Assembly: GCF_000285595.1 (NCBI RefSeq)
Contig: NZ_HE611064.1
Span: 847,601 to 911,600, forward strand
DNA: 64,000 bases
Source: Kurthia senegalensis
GTDB taxonomy: Bacteria > Bacillota > Bacilli > Bacillales_A > Planococcaceae
Reading direction: 5' to 3'
Position numbers and translations under genes: made by a program. Below are positions 15,048 to 25,302 of the stretch, piece after piece; positions within the stretch are counted from its first letter, which is position 1; every line of letters starts with the position of its first letter. The notes under the pieces are model-generated. The model worked only from the letters and a program-made list of their open reading frames with translations. It ran no database searches and had not been told where the DNA came from.

Positions 15048-15180
15048 TTTCTTTTTATGTTGTCTCAGATTTTTAGGTCCGTTCCATTGGAATAAAATCG
15101 TGAATGTCTTTTTTCGTCTGCTAGACAGCCGTTATTCTCCATTTCGGACGACGCTTTTCGCGAGAGTGCAAAAGTATCAC

Positions 15181-15257
15181 GTATAAAAATAGAGGGGGTG
15201 ACGCCGAACTTGGCATCCCCTCCTCTACTAAAAACTGAATTATTTACTTATGTCTCA
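15181..15257 (-). repeat. Structured 77-base repeat, copy A (terminator-like)
   Basis: This copy has the same length as the one at 50029-50105. Both have ataaaaata on one side, a hairpin with a six-base loop, the taaaa-ctg segment and the flank tttacttatgtcyca. The hairpin arms differ in sequence between copies but stay paired. On the minus strand the hairpin runs into TATTTTTAT, so it probably terminates ywlC transcription. Confidence 0.7.
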
Positions 15258-15282
15258 GTTTAATATTTTTAAACGAGCTTTA

Positions 15283-16305
15283 TTATTTTTGATACCAATG
15301 TCCACCCGCAGATTTTTCAAGTCGGTTCATAATGGCAGAACCAACACCTGAGCGATCTGTCACTGTTGCAAGTACGATGTCTGCATTCGTACTATTACAA
15401 GAGCGAAGGGCATCATAAAGGTGAGCGGCCATTTGCTCATGGCTTCCGTCTCCAAATGTAAAGAACCAATCGGCTCCTAGTTGTTGAAACGCATCGGGTG
15501 CAAGAAGAGCAATTTTATTTCCTTTTGCACGCAGGTCTGTGATGGCTTCTTGTACTAGTTGTTCATCACATTGGATTTGATAGACCGGCGCATTCGGTGC
15601 ATAGTGTGTATATTTCATACCGGGTGCTTTTGGCGCTCCGGCTTTTTGTTCGATATGTGTTGGTTCATTTACGGGACCGATTAATTGTTCGAACATTTCT
15701 TTCGTAATACCACCTGGACGAAGAATGGTCGGTGTCTCAAGTGTTAAATCGATGACTGTTGATTCAACACCGATGCCTGTAGCACCACCATCTAAAATAA
15801 GAGGAATTCGACTTTTCAAATCTTCTTCAACATGGATGCCTTCTGTCGGACTCGGTTTACCGCTCGTATTCGCACTCGGCGCAGCAACAGGTTCGTCTAG
15901 TTGGCGAAGTAATCGAAGTGCAACAGGATGGTTCGGCATACGAATACCGACCGTATCAAGCCCAGCGGTTACTTTCGTCGAAAGCGTTCCTGGTTTTACT
16001 TTGCAAATGACCGTTAGTGGACCCGGCCAAAAAGCTTTCATACAAGCTTTTGCTTTTTCTGAAAGATCCTCGACATAGCGGTCCAATTGTTCAAAAGAGC
16101 CGATATGCACGATAAGTGGATTATCAGATGGGCGACCTTTTGCGCCATAAATTTTTGATACAGCATCGTCATCCGTAGCAATGCCACCTAAGCCGTATAC
16201 GGTTTCCGTTGGGAAAGCAACGACTTCTCCTGCTTTTAATAAAGCGACCGCTTCATCGAATGCAAGGTTTTCTGTTCCATCTACGATTACTCGTTTTGTT
16301 TCCAT
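15283..16305 (-). CDS. ywlC: L-threonylcarbamoyladenylate synthase (Sua5/YwlC type)
   Basis: It makes threonylcarbamoyl-AMP from threonine, bicarbonate and ATP, the first step to t6A37 in tRNAs that read ANN codons. The YrdC domain covers about residues 10-200, with FPTETVYGLGG, KGRPSDNPLIVH, and PSANTSGKPSPT. A C-terminal Sua5 domain (about 240-340) makes it the long form. AAGGAGG lies upstream; the ATG at 16305 (METKRV) has wider spacing than an ATG at 16314, so the start is uncertain by three codons. It is directly upstream-linked to prmC; spoIIR, expected near here in spore formers, is absent. Confidence 0.93.
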   Translation of the reverse strand: METKRVIVDGTENLAFDEAVALLKAGEVVAFPTETVYGLGGIATDDDAVSKIYGAKGRPSDNPLIVHIGSFEQLDRYVEDLSEKAKACMKAFWPGPLTVICKVKPGTLSTKVTAGLDTVGIRMPNHPVALRLLRQLDEPVAAPSANTSGKPSPTEGIHVEEDLKSRIPLILDGGATGIGVESTVIDLTLETPTILRPGGITKEMFEQLIGPVNEPTHIEQKAGAPKAPGMKYTHYAPNAPVYQIQCDEQLVQEAITDLRAKGNKIALLAPDAFQQLGADWFFTFGDGSHEQMAAHLYDALRSCNSTNADIVLATVTDRSGVGSAIMNRLEKSAGGHWYQK

Positions 16306-16362
16306 TTTGATCATTTCCTCCTTCCAAAAAAGGTTTGTCCTCCTTTTTTGGACAATTGCTAG

Positions 16363-17226
16363 TTAATTGTTTAATTCACAAAATACGATACGGTCTTGCC
16401 CGAACATATCTTTGACGATGTCGACGGTTGCTTTCGGGAAGTGCTGACGGAAAAATGTTGCCACGGCTTCTCCTTGTAAATAACCGATTTCGACGCCAAT
16501 TAATGCACGTTCATTCATCATCGCCGGTAGTTGTTCCGCTAATTTGCGATAAAGTTGTAAACCTTGTTCTTCTGCAAATAAGGCTGTATGCGGTTCATGT
16601 TTAATGACCGTTTCATCCATCACATCCACTTCATCGAAAGCGATGTATGGTGGATTCGATAAAATTACGTCCCATTTTTTATGTTGTAATGGTGCTGTCA
16701 AATCCCCTTGTAAAAACTGAATTTGTGCATCTAATGCTATAGCATTTCGTTTTGCTACTTCTAATGCAGCTTCTGAAAGATCCGTCGCTGTCACATTTGT
16801 TACAGGACGTTCGCATTTCATTGAAATCGCTATAGCGCCACTGCCGGTGCCGATATCTGCCAATTCAATTGGCTGTTCCCCGAATAATCGATCGATCCGT
16901 TGTAGCGTATAGTGTACAAGTTCTTCCGTTTCGGGTCTTGGAATTAGCACCGCTTCATCTACGTAAAAATCACGTCCATAAAACTGTTCTGTTTTTGTAA
17001 TATATTGTACAGGCATACCATCAATATGCATTTGAATAACATGTTCGAATTCTGCCAACACATCTTGTGACAGTTCATCACGCATACTCATAACTAAATT
17101 CGTATAGTCGATATGCAGTACGTATTGCATTAAAATTTTGGCGGCATTTGCTTCACGATCATGAGCTTCTAAAATAGAAGAAGCCCAATCAAGGGCTTCA
17201 AAAACTCGCTTAGAATCGTTGTTCAT
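16363..17226 (-). CDS. prmC: Release factor glutamine methyltransferase
   Basis: It methylates the glutamine of the GGQ motif of release factors using SAM. The 287-residue protein has the SAM-binding motif [15 protein letters not shown] near residue 120 and the catalytic NPPY ([10 protein letters not shown]) near 190. It overlaps the end of its substrate's gene, prfA, by 17 bases, so the two are translationally coupled. Confidence 0.96.
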   Translation of the reverse strand: MNNDSKRVFEALDWASSILEAHDREANAAKILMQYVLHIDYTNLVMSMRDELSQDVLAEFEHVIQMHIDGMPVQYITKTEQFYGRDFYVDEAVLIPRPETEELVHYTLQRIDRLFGEQPIELADIGTGSGAIAISMKCERPVTNVTATDLSEAALEVAKRNAIALDAQIQFLQGDLTAPLQHKKWDVILSNPPYIAFDEVDVMDETVIKHEPHTALFAEEQGLQLYRKLAEQLPAMMNERALIGVEIGYLQGEAVATFFRQHFPKATVDIVKDMFGQDRIVFCELNN

Positions 17227-18289
17227 TTAAGGCATCCAATTTTTGAGCTTGTTCTTCCATAATTAACGCATCGATGACGTCTTCTAATTTACCGTCAATG
17301 ATTTGGTCTAATTTTTGGATTGTTAAACCGATACGGTGATCTGTTACGCGGTTTTGAGGATAGTTGTACGTACGAATACGTTCAGAGCGGTCACCTGTCC
17401 CAACAGCTGATTTACGTTCTGCATCGTATTTAGATTGTTCTTCTTGTTGTAACTTATCGTAAACACGTGCACGAAGGATTTTCATCGCTTTTTCACGGTT
17501 TTTAAGTTGAGAACGTTCATCTTGCATCGCAACGACAACGCCTGTTGGAATATGCGTCATACGAACAGCTGATGCTGTTTTATTGACGTGCTGACCACCG
17601 GCACCTGATGCGTGATAAATATCGACACGGATATCTTTATCTTGTAAATCAAGTTCTACTTCTGCTGCTTCAGGCATAACGACTACTGTCGCTGTAGATG
17701 TATGAACACGGCCTTGTGATTCCGTTTCAGGAACACGTTGTACACGGTGTGCACCGTTTTCATATTTCAATTTAGAATAAACATCGCTACCAGAAATCAT
17801 AATAACGATCTCTTTATAGCCACCTAATTCTGTTGGGTTTGCAGAAACGATTTCTGTTTTCCAACCTTGTGTTTCTGCATATTTACTATACATACGGAAT
17901 AGTGAGTTTGCGAATAATGCTGCTTCGTCGCCACCAGCTGCACCACGAATTTCCATGATAATATTTTTACCATCGTTCGGGTCTTTTGGAATTAATAATA
18001 CTTTCATTTTTTCTTCTAACGCAGGGATTTGAGCATCAAGTTCTTTTAACTCTTCTTGCTCCATTTCCTTCATTTCAGCATCTTCTTCAATCTCGATTAA
18101 TTCTTTTGTTTCTTCGATTTGCTCTTTGATTGATTTGTATTCACGGTAAACAGTAACTGTTTCTTGAATATCAGATTGCTCTTTTGAAAACTGCGCTAAT
18201 TTTTTTGAATCAGATACGATATCTGGGTCACTTAGAAGTTCGTTCAAACGTTCATAACGATCCTCGACTGCTTGTAGGCGATCAAACAT
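17210..18289 (-). CDS. prfA: Peptide chain release factor 1
   Basis: RF1 recognises UAA and UAG and triggers peptide release. The 359-residue protein has the anticodon-like PxT tripeptide as PET in [10 protein letters not shown], and the catalytic GGQ in [16 protein letters not shown] (about residues 228-243), the site PrmC modifies. The N-terminal part is a long coiled coil. The start is ATG with AGGTG upstream. Confidence 0.97.
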   Translation of the reverse strand: MFDRLQAVEDRYERLNELLSDPDIVSDSKKLAQFSKEQSDIQETVTVYREYKSIKEQIEETKELIEIEEDAEMKEMEQEELKELDAQIPALEEKMKVLLIPKDPNDGKNIIMEIRGAAGGDEAALFANSLFRMYSKYAETQGWKTEIVSANPTELGGYKEIVIMISGSDVYSKLKYENGAHRVQRVPETESQGRVHTSTATVVVMPEAAEVELDLQDKDIRVDIYHASGAGGQHVNKTASAVRMTHIPTGVVVAMQDERSQLKNREKAMKILRARVYDKLQQEEQSKYDAERKSAVGTGDRSERIRTYNYPQNRVTDHRIGLTIQKLDQIIDGKLEDVIDALIMEEQAQKLDALNEQRF

Positions 18290-18373
18290 TTATTTTCACC
18301 TAGTCCTTTCTTTATCTATATTTTATTACTTCTTTACATAATCATGATGTTGCTTCCTTCAATAGTATAAAGA

Positions 18374-18399
18374 AAAAGAGTAACATGTGCTACTCTTTT
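18374..18399 (-). terminator. Intrinsic terminator after tdk
   Basis: Nine-base arms aaaagagta/tactctttt with an eight-base loop are followed on the minus strand by TTTTTC. It lies in the gap between tdk and prfA. Confidence 0.8.
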
Positions 18400-18463
18400 C
18401 GAAACACGCTATTCTCTATTGTACTATGAAAAGCGCATTTTAGGTCATGTAAAAACGTATTGT

Positions 18464-19066
18464 TTACTTTACTTCATCTAATTGCGTCACACCTGTAGGT
18501 ACGTAATGGTGATGACGGCAACGTGGTTCGTATGCTTCTGATGCACCAACTAAAATAATCGGATCGTCCGCTTTCGCAGGTTCTCCATTAATTAAACGTT
18601 GTGTGCGACTTGCAGGTGAACCACATTCGCTACATACTGCTTGAAGTTTCGTCACTTGTTCTGCGATTGCCATTAAATAGGGCATCGGTCCAAATGGAAC
18701 TCCTTTAAAATCTTGGTCAAGGCCTGCTAAAATTACACGATACCCGTGGTCCGCTAATTTTTGTACTGCTTCAATGATATCTTGCCCAAAGAATTGTGCT
18801 TCATCAATGGCGATTACATCGTACTCATCATCAATATATGACCACATTTCTTCCGCTTTCTCGATTGGATGTGCAATAACAGTTGTCCCGTTATGGCTTA
18901 CAACGGCTTCTTCACTGTATCGATTATCGATTTTTGGCTTAAATACAGCAATTTTTTGTTTAGCAAATTGTGCGCGACGTACTCGACGGATTAACTCTTC
19001 CGACTTTCCAGAAAACATACTCCCGCAAATTACTTCAATCCAGCCATTCTGTGTCATAACGTACAT
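18464..19066 (-). CDS. tdk: Thymidine kinase (type II)
   Basis: It phosphorylates thymidine with ATP for dTTP salvage. The 200-residue protein has the P-loop [12 protein letters not shown] near residue 15, catalytic Glu in AIDEAQFF near 90, and the zinc-site segment [13 protein letters not shown]. The second zinc element reads CRHHH, a His-containing version common in Firmicutes. AAAGGGG lies about eleven bases before the ATG. Confidence 0.96.
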   Translation of the reverse strand: MYVMTQNGWIEVICGSMFSGKSEELIRRVRRAQFAKQKIAVFKPKIDNRYSEEAVVSHNGTTVIAHPIEKAEEMWSYIDDEYDVIAIDEAQFFGQDIIEAVQKLADHGYRVILAGLDQDFKGVPFGPMPYLMAIAEQVTKLQAVCSECGSPASRTQRLINGEPAKADDPIILVGASEAYEPRCRHHHYVPTGVTQLDEVK

Positions 19067-19112
19067 GTATGATTAGGCCCCTTTCTCTTAAATGTCTACA
19101 GTCTATCATAAC

Positions 19113-19141
19113 AAAAAAGAGACCTTTACTGGCTCTTTTTT
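19113..19141. terminator. Bidirectional terminator-like hairpin between tdk and rpmE
   Basis: The arms aaaaaagag/ctcttttttt, with inner CC/GG pairs, carry A/T tracts on both sides. It lies just upstream of tdk and downstream of rpmE, so it can back up the rpmE terminator. Confidence 0.7.
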
Positions 19142-19217
19142 TATGCTAATTATTAAAAATATATGAAATCATAACGTGTTTATGCTACACGATTTTTAAT
19201 TTTGTGGCAAGAAAAAT

Positions 19218-19245
19218 ACCTGCCATGCACGGATGCAAGACAGGT
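19218..19245 (-). terminator. Intrinsic terminator after rpmE
   Basis: On the minus strand acctgtc pairs with ggcaggt, with further pairing of TGCA segments inside, and is followed by ATTTTTC. It lies 22 bases after the rpmE stop. Confidence 0.7.
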
Positions 19246-19266
19246 ACTCTTCTACTTAAATAAAAA

Positions 19267-19467
19267 TTATTTAAGGTTGTATTTTTTGTTGAAGCGATCA
19301 ACACGACCGTCAGCTGATGCGAATTTTTGGCGACCAGTGTAGAATGGGTGACATTCGTTACAGAATTCGACAACGATGTTTTCTTTTACTGAGCCTACTT
19401 TGAAAGTGTTACCGCATGAGCAAGTTACTGTTGCTTCTTTAAAATCTGGGTGGATACCTTGTTTCAT
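19267..19467 (-). CDS. rpmE: Ribosomal protein L31, zinc-binding (C+) form
   Basis: This 66-residue large-subunit protein carries four cysteines (CSCGNTF and [11 protein letters not shown]), so it is the zinc-binding version that the RpmE2/YtiA-type paralogue replaces under zinc starvation. AGAGGAG lies upstream of the ATG and sits inside a possible leader hairpin. It is downstream of rho and has its own promoter. Confidence 0.96.
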   Translation of the reverse strand: MKQGIHPDFKEATVTCSCGNTFKVGSVKENIVVEFCNECHPFYTGRQKFASADGRVDRFNKKYNLK

Positions 19468-19470
19468 AGT

Positions 19471-19576
19471 TAGATGTTCTCCTCTCGCCCTGAACCATCT
19501 GGAACAGAGTTATTTATACGGTTGCCTTACGCGGACCATTTACACCGCATATGCAACACATAACATTTGCATTATG
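19471..19576 (-). promoter_or_regulatory. Structured leader of rpmE with the ribosome binding site in a hairpin loop
   Basis: The leader is about 105 nt. Close to the start codon, AGATGGTTC and GAACATCT can pair (19491-19499 with 19471-19478, one bulged G). This leaves the AGAGGAG ribosome binding site in the loop. Autoregulatory L31 leader motifs have been described in Firmicutes; whether this is one of them needs a covariance-model search. Confidence 0.45.
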
Positions 19577-19582
19577 AACACA

Positions 19583-19611
19583 ATAATATCAAATCTTATT
19601 GTGAATTGCAA
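19583..19611 (-). promoter_or_regulatory. Promoter of rpmE
   Basis: The minus strand has -35 TTGCAA (19606-19611), a 17-base spacer and -10 TATTAT (19583-19588). It predicts a start near 19576 and a leader of about 105 nt. Confidence 0.65.
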
Positions 19612-19643
19612 TGAATTTTTCTTAATTTACGTCGTACGGCATA

Positions 19644-20933
19644 CTATTTAGAAAGAATCCCCTTACCGTTTCGTTGTTCCTTCGATTTCTCATCTAACGC
19701 TTCAAAAAATTCATCATTCGTTTTCGTTACGCGTAATTTACGTAAAAACTTCTCCGTAAAATCAGGCGAATCTGAAAATGTTTTGCGAATTGCCCATAGT
19801 TTATTCAAACGGCTCTTCTCAATTAACAATTCTTCCTTGCGCGTTCCTGAGCGACGAATATTAATCGCGGGGAAAATACGGCGTTCCGCTAAAGCGCGGT
19901 CTAAATGTAATTCCATATTTCCTGTTCCTTTGAACTCTTCATAAATCACTTCATCCATTCGTGAACCAGTTTCAACGAGCGCAGTCGCTAAAATCGTTAA
20001 GCTACCGCCTTCTTCGATATTTCGTGCTGCACCGAAGAAACGTTTTGGACGGTGAAACGCTGCAGGATCAATCCCACCCGATAACGTACGGCCACTCGGT
20101 GGAATGACTAAATTATAAGCGCGTGCTAAACGTGTAATTGAGTCCATTAAAATGATGACGTCACGTTTGTGTTCAACGAGGCGCATCGCACGTTCAAGTA
20201 CAAGTTCTGCAACTTTCACGTGATTTTCTGGACGTTCATCAAACGTAGAAGAAACGACATCTGCTTTTACAGAACGTTCAATGTCCGTCACTTCTTCTGG
20301 ACGCTCATCAATTAGTAGAACGATTAATTCTGCTTCTGGATGTTGTTCAGTAATCGCATTTGCCACTTCTTTTAATAAGGATGTTTTCCCTGCTTTCGGT
20401 GGTGCAACGATTAACCCACGTTGCCCAAACCCAACAGGTGATACTAAATCTATAATTCTTGTAGAAATACGACCTTTTGACGTTTCTAATTTAATTTGGC
20501 GATCCGGGTAAAGTGGTGTAAGTCCTGGGAAGTGGACACGCTCTTTTGCAGTTTCTGGATTTTCTCCATTTACGGCTTCTACGTGTAACAGTCCATAATA
20601 ACGCTCATTTTCTTTTGGTGGACGTACTTTCCCTGTCACCTTATCACCATTTCGTAGGCTAAAACGACGAATTTGAGATGCAGAAATATAAATATCTTCT
20701 GAACTTGGGGAATAGTTGATCGGACGTAAATATCCGTAACCATCTTGATCCATAATTTCTAGGACACCTTCCATGAAGAAATATCCTTCTAATTCAGCAC
20801 GAGATTTTAAAATCGAAAAAATAAGTTCTTTTTTCGTCAACTTACTATAGTAAGAAATCTTGTAATCACGCGCTAAAGCATATAACTCTTTTAAAGTCAT
20901 ATTTTCCAACTGTGAAATCGTTAAATTTGCCAT
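19644..20933 (-). CDS. rho: Transcription termination factor Rho
   Basis: Rho is a hexameric RNA helicase that ends transcription at Rho-dependent sites. The 429-residue protein has an N-terminal helical Rho_N domain, a cold-shock-like RNA-binding domain ([11 protein letters not shown] near residue 65), Walker [12 protein letters not shown] near 185 and the Q-loop/R-loop region [17 protein letters not shown]. Length and order next to rpmE and glpX match B. subtilis. Confidence 0.97.
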   Translation of the reverse strand: MANLTISQLENMTLKELYALARDYKISYYSKLTKKELIFSILKSRAELEGYFFMEGVLEIMDQDGYGYLRPINYSPSSEDIYISASQIRRFSLRNGDKVTGKVRPPKENERYYGLLHVEAVNGENPETAKERVHFPGLTPLYPDRQIKLETSKGRISTRIIDLVSPVGFGQRGLIVAPPKAGKTSLLKEVANAITEQHPEAELIVLLIDERPEEVTDIERSVKADVVSSTFDERPENHVKVAELVLERAMRLVEHKRDVIILMDSITRLARAYNLVIPPSGRTLSGGIDPAAFHRPKRFFGAARNIEEGGSLTILATALVETGSRMDEVIYEEFKGTGNMELHLDRALAERRIFPAINIRRSGTRKEELLIEKSRLNKLWAIRKTFSDSPDFTEKFLRKLRVTKTNDEFFEALDEKSKEQRNGKGILSK

Positions 20934-21032
20934 AAGCTTAACACCACTCTTTTTTAAAATATTGTCTATTGTCTTCTCTATTATAATATAAGGGAAAGTC
21001 TGGAAACAGTAAATTTATCATAAAGAAATAAT

Positions 21033-21113
21033 ATGGGATATTCAAAAGTTTTACTTTGCCATCATTTTGTCAAAAAGCAAAATGTACTTAGTAGAAACTT
21101 CTGAATATCCCAT
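21033..21113. repeat. 81-base nested inverted repeat between glpX and rho
   Basis: The outer arms atgggatattca/tgaatatcccat (21033-21044, 21102-21113) are perfect, extended inward by imperfect pairing of aaagttt and aaactt. A second, inner hairpin is cattttg/caaaatg (21063-21084). It lies 38 bases after the glpX stop. It may be the glpX terminator, though the minus-strand T tract is weak, or a small mobile palindrome. Confidence 0.6.
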
Positions 21114-21151
21114 TGTAATAATGAATTACTTATTTATATTTTTCTTTAAAA

Positions 21152-22120
21152 TTAATCTTTAATGTATAAGTTTGGTTTTTTATCTAAACGGTGACGTCCT
21201 TCTACGAAACGAACAGTACCTGATTTAGCACGCATAACAACTGATTCTGTTGTACAGTGACCACCTTTGAATTGAACACCTTTTAATAGTTCACCGTCTG
21301 TTACACCAGTTGCTGCGAAGATAGCGTCATCGCCTTTTACAAGATCATTCATTTGTAAAATCGTATTAACAGCAATGCCCATCTTTTCGCAGCGAGCGAT
21401 TTCTTCATCGTTAGATGGTACTAAACGGCCTTGGAAATCTCCGCCTAAACATTTAAGAGCGACTGCAGCGATTACGCCTTCTGGAGCTCCGCCAGTACCG
21501 AACATAATATCGACACCTGTTTCGTCAAATGCAGTGTTAATAGCGGCTGCTACATCACCGTCGTTGATAAATTTAATGCGAGCTCCTGCTGCACGAATTT
21601 CGTCTACGATTGGTTGATGACGTTCACGTTTTAATAATGTAGCGACAACGTCTTCTACATTTTTATTTTTTGCGGCTGCTACCGCTTTTAAGTTTTCTGT
21701 TACAGAAGCATCAAGATGTACTTTACCTGCTGCTTCTGGACCTACTGCGATTTTTTCCATATACATGTCTGGAGCATGAAGTAAGTTACCACGGTCAGCA
21801 ATTGCTAATACTGTTAAAGCATTTCCGCTTCCTGCTGCTACAATATTTGTACCTTCAAGTGGGTCTACTGCGATATCCACTTGAGGACCGCTTTTATCTG
21901 AACCTAATTTTTCACCGATATAAAGCATTGGCGCTTCGTCCATTTCACCTTCACCGATTACTACTGTTGCGTCCATTGGAATAGAATCAAAAACTTGGCG
22001 CATTGCAGTTGTTGCTGCATCGTCCGCTTCCATTTTAAGTCCACGGCCCATCCATCGTGCTGATGCGATTGCTGCTGCTTCTGTTACACGTACTACTTCC
22101 ATTGATAAACTACGTTTCAT
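21152..22120 (-). CDS. glpX: Fructose-1,6-bisphosphatase class II
   Basis: It hydrolyses fructose-1,6-bisphosphate for gluconeogenesis. The 322-residue protein has [13 protein letters not shown] (metal-binding Glu and Asp) near residue 55, VDPLEGTN near 85 and [12 protein letters not shown] near 185, all class II signatures. It sits between murA and rho as in B. subtilis, with the transaldolase and class II aldolase genes nearby, a cluster of sugar-phosphate enzymes. Confidence 0.95.
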   Translation of the reverse strand: MKRSLSMEVVRVTEAAAIASARWMGRGLKMEADDAATTAMRQVFDSIPMDATVVIGEGEMDEAPMLYIGEKLGSDKSGPQVDIAVDPLEGTNIVAAGSGNALTVLAIADRGNLLHAPDMYMEKIAVGPEAAGKVHLDASVTENLKAVAAAKNKNVEDVVATLLKRERHQPIVDEIRAAGARIKFINDGDVAAAINTAFDETGVDIMFGTGGAPEGVIAAVALKCLGGDFQGRLVPSNDEEIARCEKMGIAVNTILQMNDLVKGDDAIFAATGVTDGELLKGVQFKGGHCTTESVVMRAKSGTVRFVEGRHRLDKKPNLYIKD

Positions 22121-22255
22121 GTTTTACTGTTCCTCCCGTTTACCCTTTATACTTGATTATGCGGGTATGGTTTAAAAACCAAATCTATTGTAGCACAGTT
22201 CTTATACAATTTATGGCTTTTTTCTAAAACTTCAAAAATGATATATTTTAGACGT

Positions 22256-23515
22256 TTATTCATCAATCGATATTTTCTCTATATTTGCTCCAATAAATTT
22301 CAATTTTTCTATTATATGTCCATATCCTCTTTCGATATGATGAATATCGTGAATAATTGTTTCGCCTTCCGCAATAAGTCCAGCGATAATCAGTGCTGCT
22401 CCGGCTCGTAAATCTGTAGCAGTGACTGTAGCACCAGAAAGTTTAGTTGGCCCATGAATAATTGAAGTCCGCCCTTCCACTTTCCCATTCGCACCCATAC
22501 GATTTAATTCTGCGATATGTTTAAATCGTGCTGGATAAATGGTGTCTGTCACGACTGACGTTCCTTCTGCTTGCGTTAGCAACGTCGTAAGTGGCTGTTG
22601 TAAATCCGTCGGAAAGCCTGGGTAGACGAGTGTTTTTATGTCGACCGCTTTCATAGAGGTTACTTTCGGCACAATAATTTGTTCTTCTTTTTCAATGACT
22701 TCAATGCCCATTTCGCGCATTTTAGCTGTCAAAGGCTCCACATGCATCGGAATCACATTATCAATTGTAACGCCATCCCCTACTGCCGCAGCCATCACCA
22801 TAAATGTTCCAGCCTCAATTCGGTCAGGAATAATCGTATGCGACGTTCCGTGAAGAGATTCCACACCGTCGATTCGTATTACGTTCGTACCCGCACCTTT
22901 TATGTTAGCACCCATGCTAGAAAGCAATGTCGCGACATCAATAATTTCTGGTTCTTTCGCCGCATTTTCAATGACCGTTTGACCTTCTGCTAAAACAGCG
23001 GCGAGCATAATGTTGATCGTTGCCCCTACGCTCGATACGTCTAAATATATTTTTGCACCGCGCAGTTTTTCTGCACGTAAATAAATTGCACCTTGCTCAT
23101 TCGTTACCGTGGCACCGAGCGCTTCAAACCCTTTAATGTGCTGATCAATGGGACGAGGACCTAAATAACACCCTCCTGGTAAGCCGATTACTGCCTTTTT
23201 GAAGCGACCGAGCATTGCGCCCATCAAATAATACGAAGCACGTAGTTTTTTAACGTTACCATTCGGTAATGGCATATCAATCATTTTCGTTGGGTCAACG
23301 CACATCTCCCCATTTTCAAATGTCACGTCGCCACCGATTTCTTCTAACAATTCCTTTAAAGTCCATACGTCTAAAATTTCTGGTAATCCTTCAATCGTTA
23401 CAGTCGAATCTGCTAAAATCGTCGCTGGGATCAATGCCACAGCACTATTTTTCGCACCACTTACTTTAATCGTCCCTTTTAAACGATTTCCGCCTTCCAC
23501 TTTGAATACGTCCAT
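22256..23515 (-). CDS. murA: UDP-N-acetylglucosamine 1-carboxyvinyltransferase
   Basis: It transfers enolpyruvate from PEP to UDP-GlcNAc, the first committed step of peptidoglycan synthesis. The 419-residue protein has the N-terminal [12 protein letters not shown] and the PEP-reactive cysteine loop [14 protein letters not shown] near residue 115, so it should be fosfomycin-sensitive. The position beside tal and fba corresponds to the second Bacillus copy (murAB/murZ); a first copy would lie elsewhere. Confidence 0.95.
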   Translation of the reverse strand: MDVFKVEGGNRLKGTIKVSGAKNSAVALIPATILADSTVTIEGLPEILDVWTLKELLEEIGGDVTFENGEMCVDPTKMIDMPLPNGNVKKLRASYYLMGAMLGRFKKAVIGLPGGCYLGPRPIDQHIKGFEALGATVTNEQGAIYLRAEKLRGAKIYLDVSSVGATINIMLAAVLAEGQTVIENAAKEPEIIDVATLLSSMGANIKGAGTNVIRIDGVESLHGTSHTIIPDRIEAGTFMVMAAAVGDGVTIDNVIPMHVEPLTAKMREMGIEVIEKEEQIIVPKVTSMKAVDIKTLVYPGFPTDLQQPLTTLLTQAEGTSVVTDTIYPARFKHIAELNRMGANGKVEGRTSIIHGPTKLSGATVTATDLRAGAALIIAGLIAEGETIIHDIHHIERGYGHIIEKLKFIGANIEKISIDE

Positions 23516-23540
23516 GAAAAACTCTCCTTAATACAAATTT

Positions 23541-23581
23541 GTCCTGAAGCCGCACTCAATTCGTAAGTACTGCTTCAGGAC
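23541..23581 (-). terminator. Hairpin after tal
   Basis: Perfect ten-base arms gtcctgaagc/gcttcaggac enclose a 21-base loop. The following minus-strand sequence is only weakly T-rich, so termination may be partial and murA may be read through from tal. Confidence 0.6.
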
Positions 23582-23609
23582 TAATAAACGTTGTTTTAAT
23601 TAAAATTGA

Positions 23610-24257
23610 TTATTTATCTTTGTTAGCCCAGTCTTTCATGAAGCCTTCAATCCCTTTATCTGTAAGAGGGTGTTTAAATAATTGTTTTAATACTTTGTAA
23701 GGTGTTGTTGCAATATGTGCACCTGCAAGAGCTGCTTGTGTCACGTGTTGAGGGTGACGGATTGATGCAGCAATGATTTGTGAATCGATTTCATGAATCG
23801 CGAAAATTTCAGCGATTTCACGAATTAATTCTACGCCGTCGATTCCGATATCATCAAGACGACCGATGAATGGTGATACGTATGTAGCACCTGCACGAGC
23901 AGCCATTAATGCTTGGTTCGCAGAGAAGATTAATGTAACGTTTGTTTTGATTCCTTTTTTAGTTAAAGCTGAACAAGCTGTAAGACCTGCTTCAGTCATT
24001 GGAAGTTTCACTGTAATGTTTGGGTGGATTTTAGAAAGTTCTAAACCTTCTTCAATCATACCGTCTGCTTCTAATGAAATCACTTCACCAGAAACTGAAC
24101 CGTCTACTAATTCAGCGATTTCTTTTAAACGATCGTGGAAAGAGATGTTTTTCTCTTTCGCTACTAAAGATGGGTTTGTTGTGACACCTGAAAGAATACC
24201 CCAAGCGTATGCTTCTTTGATTTCTTCAAAGTTAGCTGTATCGATGAAAAATTTCAT
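23610..24257 (-). CDS. tal: Transaldolase-like protein (TalC/fructose-6-P aldolase type)
   Basis: This short (215-residue) transaldolase moves a dihydroxyacetone unit in the pentose phosphate pathway. The Schiff-base lysine is in [11 protein letters not shown] near residue 85, and [20 protein letters not shown] near 130 is characteristic. The short form includes both transaldolases and fructose-6-phosphate aldolases; the Bacillus ywjH product is a transaldolase. It lies between fba and murA. Confidence 0.92.
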   Translation of the reverse strand: MKFFIDTANFEEIKEAYAWGILSGVTTNPSLVAKEKNISFHDRLKEIAELVDGSVSGEVISLEADGMIEEGLELSKIHPNITVKLPMTEAGLTACSALTKKGIKTNVTLIFSANQALMAARAGATYVSPFIGRLDDIGIDGVELIREIAEIFAIHEIDSQIIAASIRHPQHVTQAALAGAHIATTPYKVLKQLFKHPLTDKGIEGFMKDWANKDK

Positions 24258-24302
24258 TATTAAATTTCCTCCTAGAAAATATACGTTGTATTTACGAAAA
24301 AT

Positions 24303-24332
24303 AGGAAGCTACGCATAACTGCCTAGCTTCCT
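24303..24332 (-). terminator. Intrinsic terminator after fba
   Basis: Nine-base arms aggaagcta/tagcttcct are followed on the minus strand by ATTTTTCG. It lies between fba and tal. Confidence 0.75.
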
Positions 24333-24344
24333 TTTATTTTATAA

Positions 24345-25199
24345 TTATGCTTTTTGGTTACTACCAAATTCACGAATTTTACCAATTACTGTTGCTTTAA
24401 TTGCTTCACGTCCAGGACCTAAGTATTTACGAGGATCGTAAACTTTCGTATCATTCGCTAATATTTCACGAATTGCTGCTGTTTGAGCAATTTGGTTTTC
24501 TGTATTTACGTTGATTTTAGCTGTACCTAAAGAAATTGCTTTTTGAATGTCTGAAGTTGGGATACCTGAACCACCGTGTAATACTAATGGTAAATCCGCT
24601 AACTCAGAAATTTCTTTCATTTCTTTGAAGCCTAAGTTTGGTTCGCCGTGGTAAGGACCATGTACAGAACCTAATGCTGGAGCTAAACAATCAATTGCCG
24701 TTGCTTCAACCATTTTGCGACATTCTTCTGGATCTGCATACATAATACCGCCGATGACGCCATCTTCGTCGCCACCAACAGTACCTAATTCTGCTTCTAC
24801 AGAAACACCATGTGCATGTGCGTATTCTACCACTTTAGAAGTAATTTCAATATTTTCTTCAAATGGGTGATGAGACGCATCAATCATAACAGATGTGAAA
24901 CCAGCATCAATTGCCGCTTTACAGTTTTCGAAACTTGATCCGTGGTCAAGGTGAATCGCTACTGGAACTGAAATATTGTAGCTTTCGATTAAACCTTTCA
25001 CCATATATACTACGGCTACGTAACCGCCCATATATTTCCCTGCACCTTCTGATACCCCTAGAATAACAGGTGATTTTTCTTCCTCAGCAGCTAATAAAAT
25101 TGCTTGCACATATTCAAGATTGTTAATGTTGAATTGTCCAACTGCATATTTACCTTCTTTTGCTGTTTTTAGCATTTCTTTCATAGAAACTAAAGCCAT
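24345..25199 (-). CDS. fba: Fructose-bisphosphate aldolase class II
   Basis: This zinc aldolase of glycolysis splits fructose-1,6-bisphosphate. The 284-residue protein has [12 protein letters not shown] near residue 82 (catalytic Asp and a zinc His), [13 protein letters not shown] near 178 and LHGGSGIP near 208. The start is ATG with AGGAGGA upstream. Gene order spo0F-fba-tal-murA matches B. subtilis. Confidence 0.96.
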   Translation of the reverse strand: MALVSMKEMLKTAKEGKYAVGQFNINNLEYVQAILLAAEEEKSPVILGVSEGAGKYMGGYVAVVYMVKGLIESYNISVPVAIHLDHGSSFENCKAAIDAGFTSVMIDASHHPFEENIEITSKVVEYAHAHGVSVEAELGTVGGDEDGVIGGIMYADPEECRKMVEATAIDCLAPALGSVHGPYHGEPNLGFKEMKEISELADLPLVLHGGSGIPTSDIQKAISLGTAKINVNTENQIAQTAAIREILANDTKVYDPRKYLGPGREAIKATVIGKIREFGSNQKA

Positions 25200-25302
25200 A
25201 ATAAAAATCCTCCTTCATGAATTCAAGCATAATATATTCATTACTCTTAAACAGTTCCATCATAACAAAAAGTCTGTTATTTTACTACTTATAGTAGACA
25301 TC

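Noticed and set aside
14799-15186. Two short plus-strand frames in the ywlE-ywlC gap
   Set aside because: No ribosome binding sites and AT-biased content; they overlap repeat remnants and a hairpin.
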